A stretch of 64,000 nt of DNA from Lentisphaerota bacterium (GTDB lineage: Bacteria; Verrucomicrobiota; Lentisphaeria; Victivallales; Victivallaceae): positions 62,001 to 126,000 of the forward strand of contig JAAEMX010000224.1 in NCBI GenBank assembly GCA_024225035.1, in the 5' to 3' direction. Of the stretch, positions 27,713 through 35,691 are shown piece after piece. Position numbers and translations under genes: made by a program. Under the pieces are notes generated by a model that was given only the letters and a program-made list of their open reading frames with translations, had not been told where the DNA came from and made no database searches. Each line of letters opens with the position of its first letter. The stretch's first letter is position 1.

Positions 27713-28876
27713 ATGTATTATGTCCTATATTGGCATACAGACTTAATGGATACAGCCATTCAGGAAATAGGGACTTCTAAACACGGACTGTCGAGAAAAA
27801 ATTTTGCTGATCAATGGAGTAACGCTCAAATTACAAGTGTAAAAACTCTGGTTGATAGAAATATTAGAAAACACCTGTATATAGAAGCCGGTAAAAGAAA
27901 AGTCCACCACCATGAATTAAATCAGTCAGATTTCCGTGCCTATAATCGTGCTAAATTTGTGGCATCTGCGGATTTTGATGATCGCAGAAGCGTGATTAAC
28001 AATAAAAGCATTAACTGGAATGGATATTTTTTCTTAATTAACGGCATTCAAACAAAACGTCATAATAACTGGAGAACGCACAATTGGTCAAGGTGTGATT
28101 GGCAGAGAAATCTATACAACCCTTTCAAAAAGGAAACATCAGGCGGCAATAATTCAAACATCAAAATGTTTGATCCGAACTGTGATACACTAATTTTGGC
28201 TGGGCATGGCGCTCTTAATGGAAATACAATCAGTACTCAAATCAGTGATAATAAGTATTGTGATTACAGTTTTCATGATCTTAAGCGAATGGTGCTGGGC
28301 ATGTTTAAAGGTTGTGGCAATTTAACTAAGCAAGTCAAGATAATACTTCAAGTTTGTCATGGGGGGCAGAAACTGGGAGAGGCCTTGTCAAAAGCTTTGT
28401 GGCAGAATAAAATCAATAATAAGGTTGTTGCTTATACTACTGAAGTTGCTATTCCCAGAATGCTGATTGAACAAAAAGGCAAAGAATGGGGTGTTTCACT
28501 CGAACTTGGTATTAATCTTCCCACCGTAGATGAAAAAAAGCCGCATGGACCGATGACAATGTGGTATATGGGAAAGGATGTGCGGTTTGATTTTATAAAT
28601 GGTCAGAGAATAAGTCATTACAGTAAGTATAATGATTATCTTGGAGCATACAGGTACCTGCAGCAGGTAAAAAGGATAAATCCGACTGTTCCGGAAAATG
28701 TCATGGCTACTATTTACAGCTATGCGACAGGTGCTGATGTTAAGTTAAATACCAGTTCTGACGATTATTTTCCACAGAATATTCAAACTGAGCTCAATCC
28801 TTTTGACTACAGGGAGCCAAAAGTAAAAAAAGAAGCAGACCTAGCAAGTGTTGATCTAAGTATATTTTATAAATAA
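27713..28876 (+). CDS. Putative clan CD (caspase/metacaspase-like) cysteine peptidase
   Basis: A 387-residue protein without signal peptide. Two blocks fit the clan CD fold: a hydrophobic strand ending in H165 (DTLILAGHGA) and, 50 residues later, a strand ending in C215 (VKIILQVCHGG). Caspases and metacaspases show the same order, with SGHG and D-x-CHSG. The Asp two residues before Cys in many of these enzymes is Gln here. An N-terminal region of about 155 residues is rich in Asn, Arg and His. The C-terminal 90 residues are of unknown type. The gene stands alone. Peptidase activity is inferred from motifs only. Confidence 0.6.
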   Translation: MYYVLYWHTDLMDTAIQEIGTSKHGLSRKNFADQWSNAQITSVKTLVDRNIRKHLYIEAGKRKVHHHELNQSDFRAYNRAKFVASADFDDRRSVINNKSINWNGYFFLINGIQTKRHNNWRTHNWSRCDWQRNLYNPFKKETSGGNNSNIKMFDPNCDTLILAGHGALNGNTISTQISDNKYCDYSFHDLKRMVLGMFKGCGNLTKQVKIILQVCHGGQKLGEALSKALWQNKINNKVVAYTTEVAIPRMLIEQKGKEWGVSLELGINLPTVDEKKPHGPMTMWYMGKDVRFDFINGQRISHYSKYNDYLGAYRYLQQVKRINPTVPENVMATIYSYATGADVKLNTSSDDYFPQNIQTELNPFDYREPKVKKEADLASVDLSIFYK

Positions 28877-29015
28877 AAGATACTTAAAAATCTTTGAGAG
28901 AGGAAACTGCAAATTCAGCATTCAAATTTAAATTACTGCAATTATTATTACTTATTAGAAAAACTGTTGACATGCACAGTATAAATTTTTGTTCAAACTT
29001 TATCCTGTAAAGATA

Positions 29016-29044
29016 TTGACATTTACATGTAAAGTTATTATGCT
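29016..29044 (+). promoter_or_regulatory. Promoter with embedded 12-bp operator palindrome
   Basis: A TTGACA box (29016-29021) and a TATGCT box (29039-29044) are 17 bases apart. The spacer begins with the perfect palindrome TTTACATGTAAA (29022-29033). Two related TGTAAA half sites flank it at 29006-29011 and 29050-29055. It lies just upstream of the GntR-type regulator gene, so autoregulation is likely. Confidence 0.6.
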
Positions 29045-29079
29045 ATACCTGTAAACAAAAGGTATGGACAAACGGAAAT

Positions 29080-30195
29080 ATGGCTAAAACTTCATTAATT
29101 TATCAGCAAATTGCATCAGATATAATCAACTTAATTGACAGTGATAAACTCAAAGCAAATGATCAGCTCATGCCGGTAAGTGAGCTTTGCAAGAAATATA
29201 ATACCAGCCATGTAACAGTCCTGAAAGCTTTGAACTCCCTTAAAGAAGAAGGTTATGTCGTCTCACAGCGAGGCCGCGGTTACTTTGTTGCAGAAAAAGC
29301 AAATGGACTTTATTGCGGTAAAAAACTTGGGAAAATAGGGGTTTTTCTCCGCCCAATGCGGCCAATCAGTTATAAGGAAGATTACTTTAATCAAATTGAA
29401 ATTGGTATTCAGGTTGAGTGCTCCGTTTTGCAGCTGGATATAATTAAAACCCATTCAACATTGGGTTTGAGAGACCCTTATGCAGAACCAAGAGTTTTAA
29501 AGAACATTGAGCAAGCCTGCCTTGAAATGGCTGATCAGGTTGACGGTTTTATTATGGACAGGCTTATTACAGATGAAGTTGTGTCAAATGTCAAAAGAAA
29601 AAGCGGGAAGCCAATAGTTATTGTCGGACGCTCCTCTAGTCTTGAAGTAGACTGTGTAATGAGTGAAGGGGATAAAGGAGCGGAAGACGTTTTAAGAACG
29701 TTAAAACGTTTGGGATATGAATTCTTTCTTTTTGGTAATTCAGGAGAAAACTCAGAAGAAATCAAGTATCGTGAAGGCGCTTTTGAGCAGGCCTTTAAGG
29801 CTAATAATATTGCAGAGAAGGATATAGCTCGCTTCACGGATTTTTATATGAGACCGTTAGAAGATTCCTATGCCGCAATAGTTGATTTATGGAAGAAAAA
29901 AAGTCAGGGACGCAAGACTGCTGTTGTAGTTTCTGATGATCGGTTTGCGCGAGATTTTTGTGACTGCCTGCAGCGGGATAATATTTTTCCCGGTAAAGAC
30001 ATCGGGGTTACCGGTTACTGTGCTCATGGCTATGCGACAAATTACGATCCTAAGCTTACTACAGTTGATATACATGCAGATGAAATAGGTAAGCTTGCTG
30101 TGAAAACTTTACAGAATAGAGTTGATAGTGGTGCCTATATGTCATACAGGGTGCTTTCCCCTGAATCAACATTTATAATTGGTGAAACTATTTAA
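29080..30195 (+). CDS. GntR-type regulator with LacI-like ligand-binding domain
   Basis: A 371-residue regulator. The N-terminal winged helix (about 1-70) has the GntR pattern, including QLMPVSELCKKYNTSHVTVLKALNSLKEEGYVVSQRGRGYFV. The rest resembles a periplasmic-binding/LacI sugar-binding domain, with FGNSGENSEEIKYREGAF, TAVVVSDD and LTTVDIHADEIGKLAVKTL. Such hybrids control carbohydrate use in Lentisphaerota and relatives. It is followed 27 bases later by a pseudopilin gene and then by the secreted protein remnant. Confidence 0.9.
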   Translation: MAKTSLIYQQIASDIINLIDSDKLKANDQLMPVSELCKKYNTSHVTVLKALNSLKEEGYVVSQRGRGYFVAEKANGLYCGKKLGKIGVFLRPMRPISYKEDYFNQIEIGIQVECSVLQLDIIKTHSTLGLRDPYAEPRVLKNIEQACLEMADQVDGFIMDRLITDEVVSNVKRKSGKPIVIVGRSSSLEVDCVMSEGDKGAEDVLRTLKRLGYEFFLFGNSGENSEEIKYREGAFEQAFKANNIAEKDIARFTDFYMRPLEDSYAAIVDLWKKKSQGRKTAVVVSDDRFARDFCDCLQRDNIFPGKDIGVTGYCAHGYATNYDPKLTTVDIHADEIGKLAVKTLQNRVDSGAYMSYRVLSPESTFIIGETI

Positions 30196-30222
30196 AATAA
30201 CTTTATACGAAGGAGAGAGCAA

Positions 30223-30876
30223 ATGGGAAAACAAGCATTTGCACTTATAGAGTTTCTAGTTGTGGTATCTATTGTAGCAATTCTTGTTGGGATGCTGCTG
30301 CCGGCATTAAGTACTGCGCGTGAAAAGGCAAAAGCTATGAAGTGTGTAGCTAATTTGAAACAGTTGGAGCAGGTCAGCGCTTTTTACACTGACGACAATG
30401 ATGGGAACTTCCCGTCAAAAATAGTAAATGCTTTCTTTTATCCGTATGCTTTTGTAACATTAGGGTATTTGCCATATAAACAGGGGGCTAAAAATACTAT
30501 CTACCTTTGCCCATCAGATCTAACTCCTGGCAGCAATGCAGGTATGTATTTCTCTTATGGAAATAATGTACATTCGTATTCGGATAGTACATCGGTCCAT
30601 TTAGGAGCAATAACTTATAAGCCATTTGCTAAACCTAGCAAGCTTACACAGACATCAAGTATGATGCACTTTGCTGATAGTTATAATGCTGTGGACAAAT
30701 TGTCATGTGTTACGATTTATGGATATTCAACTACTGTTATCTACCTTGATTCATCCAGGCACCTTGGAAAGGTATCATTAAGCTATGTGGATGGGCATGC
30801 CGGTATGGTAAAATTTCCGCTAGTTGGCTTTAATACTGATTTCGAATTCTGGTTTGGCAAAAAAGACCCCAGATAA
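30223..30876 (+). CDS. Pseudopilin-like protein with H-X9-DG C-terminal motif
   Basis: A 217-residue secreted protein. The N-terminus is a type IV-like prepilin signal (MGKQA|FALIEFLVVVSIVAIL) with Ala at -1 and Glu at +5. An ALSTAREKAKAMKCVANLKQL stretch follows, and near the end the H-X9-DG motif appears (HLGKVSLSYVDG). This family expands in Planctomycetota and Lentisphaerota; its function is unknown, but it is usually found near carbohydrate genes. It is in operon with the GntR regulator and the interrupted gene downstream. Confidence 0.85.
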   Translation: MGKQAFALIEFLVVVSIVAILVGMLLPALSTAREKAKAMKCVANLKQLEQVSAFYTDDNDGNFPSKIVNAFFYPYAFVTLGYLPYKQGAKNTIYLCPSDLTPGSNAGMYFSYGNNVHSYSDSTSVHLGAITYKPFAKPSKLTQTSSMMHFADSYNAVDKLSCVTIYGYSTTVIYLDSSRHLGKVSLSYVDGHAGMVKFPLVGFNTDFEFWFGKKDPR

Positions 30877-30905
30877 ATATAAAAAAACAAATATCGGAGG
30901 AACAG

Positions 30906-31508
30906 ATGTTTAGAACTTTGGCAAAAGGAAAATTATTATTCGGTCTGGTGTTAGCCGTAGTAATGAGCGCGTCTGCTTTTGCAGCAGATGAGGTTGCGAA
31001 GGCTCAAGACGAGCAACTAGGTGAAAATCTCATAGCAAACGGTTCTTTTGAAGAAAAAAGCTTCAAAGGCCGTTACCTGGGAATATGGTATGGCCCGAAT
31101 TATAAACTCAGTGACAACGCCTACTCATTGGACTCAACAGAAGCACATGAAGGCAGCAGAAGCCTGAAACTGGTTAATGATGGCAAAGAGAAAATTATTT
31201 TTTGTCAAGCGGTCAAGGACTTAAAACCTGATACAGAATACATGCTTGTTTACTATGTCAAGCTTGATGGTGTCGAGAAAAAAGGACGTTATTCCGGAGT
31301 CTGCGCTAATCTGTTTGACGGGAAAAATCATTGGTTTCCCAAAATGTAGTTTACAGGTACTATGCTCTGGACTAAACAAGTTTTTAAATTCAGAACAAGC
31401 TCAGAAAAAACCGGCAAAAAGTACAAAGGTACTTTTAGAGTAATGTTCATGGCAACAACAGGAACTGCATGGTTTGACAATATCCAGCTATACGAAATAA
31501 AAGAATAA
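30906..31508 (+). pseudogene. Secreted carbohydrate-binding-type protein interrupted by an in-frame TAG
   Basis: The reading frame encodes a signal peptide (about 1-26, cleavage after AFA) and a jelly-roll-like domain of the CBM4/9 kind, starting GENLIANGSFEE. The frame is cut by TAG at 31347-31349 after 147 codons. It then continues in the same frame for 52 codons (FTGTMLWTKQVFKFRTS through TAWFDNIQLYEIKE), the typical last strand of this domain, to a TAA at 31506-31508. It is either a recent nonsense mutation, a sequencing error or a site of readthrough. It is directly followed by a strong terminator. Confidence 0.7.
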
Positions 31509-31528
31509 GCTGATTTAGTATTAAGGCC

Positions 31529-31565
31529 AAAGCGCAAGACGAATAAATATTTCGTCTTGCGCTTT
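31529..31565 (+). terminator. Strong intrinsic terminator after the interrupted gene
   Basis: A perfect 15-bp stem (31529-31543 and 31551-31565, core GCGCAAGACGAA) with a 7-base loop and a T run. It ends the GntR-pseudopilin operon 20 bases after the second stop, so the C-terminal remnant is inside the original transcript. Confidence 0.9.
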
Positions 31566-31742
31566 TTTTATAAATCGAAATTTATTTATGGAAAAGCTGC
31601 TTGTTGAGTAATAATATGTTACCAGAAAAACAAATACAGAGCAGAACTTTATTTGTCGTATTTTTATTATTGTGCTGTTTGAAAGCTATTAAATTTGAAC
31701 TACAATATGTTAGGTTTTAAACAACAAACTTGGAGTGATGAA

Positions 31743-32486
31743 ATGAAGAAACTATTTTTTGCTGCCGTGATTCCTTTGTTGATTGCCAGTATTTCCGGAT
31801 GTGTATGTGAAAACAACCGCCGGGTTACTCAGGTTTCTACCTATGAAGCGCTTTACAAAGGTGCATTTGATGGATCTACTACTCTAAGACAAGTTTTGTG
31901 TTACGGAGATACCGGTTTTGGTGTTATAGAGAATATCGATGGCGAAATGATTATTTATGACGGCAAGGCCTACCTTGGTAAACAGGATGGAAAAGTTTAC
32001 ACTCCTTCAATGGATACCAAAATCCCGTTTGCGACAGTAGTTAAGTTTAAAGCGGACAAAGAAGTTGATATAGCTAATGAAATGGGCATGAAAGAGTTCG
32101 AAACATATATCGATAAGCAGTTGTCCAAGGATAACCTTTTTGCCGGTTTTGTAATTAAAGGTACTTTTAAAAGAGTTAAGACTAAATCATATCCACCGCA
32201 AACCAAACCATATAAGCCTTTAAAAGAAATCATTGCGACTCAGCCCGAGTTCGACTATAGAAATATAAAAGGAACAATCGTTGCGTTCAAATTTCCTCCA
32301 TATCTGGGCAGACTGCAGAGAGTCGGCTATCATTTCCATTTTCTGAGTGATGATCACAAAAGTGCAGGGCATGTAATAGACTTTGCTATTTCTAATGGGA
32401 AAGTTGCTATTGACATGTGCAATGAGCTGTTGTTTATCGCTCCTGAAAAAGGAACAACATTCAACAGTCTCGATTTCAGTAAATGA
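31743..32486 (+). CDS. Acetolactate decarboxylase, predicted lipoprotein
   Basis: The enzyme converts alpha-acetolactate to acetoin. The 247-residue protein has the family motifs YGDTGFGVIENIDGEM (E68), FAGFVIKGTFKRVKTKSYPPQTKPYKPL and GYHFHFLSDDHKSAGHVIDF. Zinc ligands are H197, H199 and H210. Unusually the N-terminus is a lipoprotein signal with lipobox SISGC (C20). ATG 31743 is chosen because TTGGAG precedes it and the signal peptide begins there. No acetolactate synthase is nearby. Confidence 0.9.
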   Translation: MKKLFFAAVIPLLIASISGCVCENNRRVTQVSTYEALYKGAFDGSTTLRQVLCYGDTGFGVIENIDGEMIIYDGKAYLGKQDGKVYTPSMDTKIPFATVVKFKADKEVDIANEMGMKEFETYIDKQLSKDNLFAGFVIKGTFKRVKTKSYPPQTKPYKPLKEIIATQPEFDYRNIKGTIVAFKFPPYLGRLQRVGYHFHFLSDDHKSAGHVIDFAISNGKVAIDMCNELLFIAPEKGTTFNSLDFSK

Positions 32487-32517
32487 TTTTATAGTTTAAA
32501 AAGAGTTAGTAGGGTTC

Positions 32518-32567
32518 AATCTCTTGCTGCTGGAAGTGCCTTTGAAAAAAAGCCGCAGCAAGAGATT
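32518..32567. terminator. Bidirectional hairpin between convergent genes
   Basis: A perfect 13-bp inverted repeat (AATCTCTTGCTGC at 32518-32530 and complement at 32555-32567) with a 24-base loop lies between the acetolactate decarboxylase gene and ridA. T-rich or A-rich flanks suit both strands. Confidence 0.65.
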
Positions 32568-32603
32568 TTATTATTTACCCAAAAGGTGCTTTCTATCAAG
32601 CGG

Positions 32604-32951
32604 CTAAACCGCCGCGATAACGCTGATTTCAACCAGGTATTCTTCATCAGACATTGCGGCCTGGACACAAGCTCTTGCAGGAGCGCAGCCCGGTGTTAAC
32701 CATGCATTCCAAACTTTATTCATTGTATTAAAATCTTTCATGTCCTTCAGATATATGGTAGCGGAAAGAATTTTGTCCTTATGGGAATTTGCAGATTCCA
32801 GCAATTTATCAACCTTATCCAGCATGCATTTTGTCTGTTCGACAATACATGGAACGTCTTTATCGCCGACTTGTCCGCATAAATATACAGTGTTATTGTG
32901 GATTACAATTCGGCTCATTTTTTCGGTAATTTCTTTTCTGATAATATCCAT
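32604..32951 (-). CDS. ridA: RidA family enamine/imine deaminase
   Basis: RidA proteins hydrolyse reactive enamine/imine products of PLP enzymes. The 115-residue protein is full length, with SRIVIHNNTVYLCGQVGD, ATIYLKDMKDFNTMNKVW, the active-site Arg in PARACVQAAM and the end VEISVIAAV. It is 3 bases downstream of the amidohydrolase gene in an apparent two-gene operon. This suggests the hydrolase yields an unstable nitrogen intermediate, though that is inference. Confidence 0.9.
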   Translation of the reverse strand: MDIIRKEITEKMSRIVIHNNTVYLCGQVGDKDVPCIVEQTKCMLDKVDKLLESANSHKDKILSATIYLKDMKDFNTMNKVWNAWLTPGCAPARACVQAAMSDEEYLVEISVIAAV

Positions 32952-32954
32952 TTT

Positions 32955-34196
32955 TCAAATTCCTTCAAATAATTTATCATGTTCAGAGTCAAAAAACTCT
33001 CCGGATAAAATAACTTTTTCTATCTTACTGAGATTATTCAAATCTGCAAGCGGATCAGCACTTAATAAAACCAAATCAGCATTTTTACTTTCTTCTATAC
33101 TGCCGATAATAGCTTCAATGTCCAATATTTTAGCAGCATTCACTCCAGCGGCATTTAATGCTTCGGCATTAGTCATGCCGCAATCCGCCAGCATTTTAAT
33201 TTCGTCAATCATGTTGCCCAGCGTATCAGTGCCGGCTCCAATCAGAATACCAGCTTTGATTGCTTTGCTTACGACTTGCTTTTGCGGAAAAACAACCTCT
33301 TTGATTTTATCGGCCAATTCTGTATTGCCGGCGTCAAATTCCCGCTGATAGACTTTATATATTCCAGACATCGTAGGAACAAATGAAACATTGTTTTCTT
33401 TCATCATAGAAATTATTTCCTCTGAAAGCAAATTACCATGTTCCAAACAGTCAATTCCCGCTTTAATTGCCATCCTTGCTGCATCTGACGCCATACAATG
33501 AACCATAACTTTTTTTAGTTTTCTGTGAGCTTCATCCACGGCTGCGGCAACTTCTTCAAAAGTAAACTGAACCATTGATGGATGTTCTCCTTTATGGATG
33601 CCGGACAAGCCGCCGGTAACACACAACTTGATCCAGTCTGCTTCATGTTTCAGCACCTGACGAACTGTTTTTTGTACGCCTTCAATACCGTCAGCTTCCA
33701 TTGCGCCATTTATACCGATTGTCACATGTCCGCCAGTGGTAGATATGATTGGGCCTGTAGAAATAATGCGGGGGCCTGTGATAATTTTTTGTCTAAATAT
33801 GTCGCGCAGTTCAATATTCAGAAAGTTTTTAGAACCTGCCGCACGGATAGTGGTGACTCCCTCGTTAATTGTTTCTCGCCAACAGTTTTTGATTGCGTAA
33901 GCCATGCGAAAAGTATCTGGTAAATCTTCAATTCCCGCTGCTCCAAACCTGAATGGTCCAGAGCTGCATATTCTTCCCAGATGCCGTCTTTGCGGGTGAC
34001 TGTGCATGTTTATCAAACCTGGAATCAGATATTTGTCGCTGCCGTCAATAAGTTGATAACCACCATTAATATCCAGCTTATGCTTTGATATTTTGTCTAT
34101 TTTACTGTTTTTAATCAGGATATTATAATTATGCTTAAATTCTTTTTCTGTTGAATCATAAAAAGAAACGTTCTTAATGACAGTATTTTTTTGCAT
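32955..34196 (-). CDS. Metal-dependent amidohydrolase (imidazolonepropionase/prolidase-like)
   Basis: A 413-residue TIM-barrel amidohydrolase. Metal-site residues are visible: the HxH in LINMHSH, a Lys in WIKLCVTGG, His in MVHCMAS, His in CLEHGNL and Asp in GAGTDTLG. It has no signal peptide. Members include imidazolonepropionases and Xaa-Pro dipeptidases; the substrate is unknown. It is followed by ridA and lies opposite an AraC regulator 109 bases away, which may control both. Confidence 0.85.
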   Translation of the reverse strand: MQKNTVIKNVSFYDSTEKEFKHNYNILIKNSKIDKISKHKLDINGGYQLIDGSDKYLIPGLINMHSHPQRRHLGRICSSGPFRFGAAGIEDLPDTFRMAYAIKNCWRETINEGVTTIRAAGSKNFLNIELRDIFRQKIITGPRIISTGPIISTTGGHVTIGINGAMEADGIEGVQKTVRQVLKHEADWIKLCVTGGLSGIHKGEHPSMVQFTFEEVAAAVDEAHRKLKKVMVHCMASDAARMAIKAGIDCLEHGNLLSEEIISMMKENNVSFVPTMSGIYKVYQREFDAGNTELADKIKEVVFPQKQVVSKAIKAGILIGAGTDTLGNMIDEIKMLADCGMTNAEALNAAGVNAAKILDIEAIIGSIEESKNADLVLLSADPLADLNNLSKIEKVILSGEFFDSEHDKLFEGI

Positions 34197-34305
34197 TTTT
34201 TGTTGTCTTGTTAATGTTTTTTTGAGTTTAGCATAAATTATACATTTTGGTTAAAATAAAGTCCATAGTTGAAATTGCTTATTTTATAGCATATATTGCT
34301 AATGT

Positions 34306-35172
34306 ATGAAATTTTCAGCACAAAAAATATTTAATTACATAGAAAAAAGTATTGAGGCAGACTTTGAAACTTGCGCTGTCAAAGTCTTGGATAATGCTTA
34401 TATTTCCAAATTCCGGAGTAGCTCGTATTCACTTTTTTCAGTTGTTGAAAAAGGCGAGGTTGAAACAGATTTAATCTTAGCAGATAAACAAGCTCGTATT
34501 AAGCGCGGTGAAACAGTTGCGTGTTACATCCCACGTGAAACCTTAGCCAAAACCTGTCCTGTCGGCAACAATGATGTCAAAATTCTCTGGAGCAGAATCA
34601 ACTTTAATATTCTCGGTAATCTTGATTTGCTGTCATTTTTTGACATTCCGTTTGTTCTTGCTCCAGAAACAGGGAAGCAGATATATTCGATCAACAGGCA
34701 GCTTATTGAACTTGAAGCTAAAAATATTCAGACGATAACAAGTCGTAAAAAGATATGTTTTGAATTATTAGATTTATTGGTAAGAACCTTTCCTTTGAAG
34801 CCGGGTATAATTCAAAAAATGCAAGCTGTTGAGTTTTTTATTCCTGTTATAGAATATATTAATAAAAACTATGCAGATAAAATTCATAATGACGACTTGA
34901 GCAGAATTGCATGTATCTCAACATCGCGTTTTTGTCATAAATTTAAAGAAACCATCGGAGTAGCTCCTCAACGCTTTATTCAGCAATTGCGGTTTAGAGA
35001 AATTTGCAAGCTGCTCGCAGAAACAAATCTGAGTCTGAACGAAATATCATGTAAATTCAGTTATAAAGATCAATTCCAATTCAGTAGAGCATTCAAATCG
35101 TCATGTGGTTACTCTCCGTCGCATTACAGAAAATTATTGAAAAAATCACAAAAGGCTATTTTTTCAAGCTAA
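34306..35172 (+). CDS. AraC family transcriptional regulator
   Basis: A 288-residue regulator. The C-terminal pair of helix-turn-helix motifs contains DLSRIACISTSRFCHKFKETIGVAPQRFI and NEISCKFSYKDQFQFSRAFKSSCGYSPSHYRKL, the AraC signature. The N-terminus (about 1-170) is probably an effector domain with a cupin-like start. It is divergent from the amidohydrolase-ridA pair, the most likely target, and followed by a SnoaL-like gene. Confidence 0.88.
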   Translation: MKFSAQKIFNYIEKSIEADFETCAVKVLDNAYISKFRSSSYSLFSVVEKGEVETDLILADKQARIKRGETVACYIPRETLAKTCPVGNNDVKILWSRINFNILGNLDLLSFFDIPFVLAPETGKQIYSINRQLIELEAKNIQTITSRKKICFELLDLLVRTFPLKPGIIQKMQAVEFFIPVIEYINKNYADKIHNDDLSRIACISTSRFCHKFKETIGVAPQRFIQQLRFREICKLLAETNLSLNEISCKFSYKDQFQFSRAFKSSCGYSPSHYRKLLKKSQKAIFSS

Positions 35173-35216
35173 CCTGATATGAATAGTTTTTAATAACTCA
35201 GTTAGTAAAGGAAAAT

Positions 35217-35579
35217 ATGATGAGACCAAAAGAACTTGTAACAAAATGGGTTGATGCGTTTAACGCTGCAGATGCTGAACTTATTTCTGATTTTTATGCT
35301 TATGACGCGGTCAATCATCAAGTAGCGGAATTGCCGGTAGAGGGCAAGGCAGCGATAAGACAGATGTTTGAAGCTGAGTTTGCACAGGCTGACATGGTTT
35401 GCATTATTGAAAATATTTTTGAGGACAAAGACTGGGCAATATTAGAATGGAAAGACCCTTTAGGGCTTAGAGGGTGCGGCTTTTTCCAAATTAAGGATGA
35501 TAAAATTATTTTCCAGCGAGGTTACTGGGATAAGTTGTCATTTTTGCGTATGCATGGCCTTCCAATTCCGAAAGAGTAG
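35217..35579 (+). CDS. SnoaL/NTF2-like protein
   Basis: A 120-residue protein with the SnoaL-like cone fold pattern: ELVTKWVDAFNAADAELISDFYAYDAVNHQV, then AIRQMFEAEF and the strands CIIENIFEDKDWAILEWKDPLGLRGCGFFQIKDDKIIFQRGYWDKLSFLRMHGLP. These proteins are enzymes or ligand binders with variable activity. It follows the AraC regulator by 44 bases and may share its transcript. Confidence 0.85.
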   Translation: MMRPKELVTKWVDAFNAADAELISDFYAYDAVNHQVAELPVEGKAAIRQMFEAEFAQADMVCIIENIFEDKDWAILEWKDPLGLRGCGFFQIKDDKIIFQRGYWDKLSFLRMHGLPIPKE

Positions 35580-35691
35580 TATTTAGTTTTTGCCAGTCAA
35601 AGGTGTCGGCGGTTTCTGAAAGTTGCAATTTCTGGTTGAATCTCTTACAATAATCATTGAAGAATGTAGTTTTAATTTGAGGAGGCCTGAC

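Noticed and set aside
28967-28985. Second promoter (TTGACA with TATAAA) upstream of the GntR regulator
   Set aside because: The spacing between the boxes is about 7 bases, too short for a sigma-70 promoter.
31347-31349. Genome-wide reassignment of TAG to an amino acid
   Set aside because: Several intact genes in the window (for example gspD and the 169-residue orphan) end properly at TAG, and no other conserved gene is interrupted by TAG.
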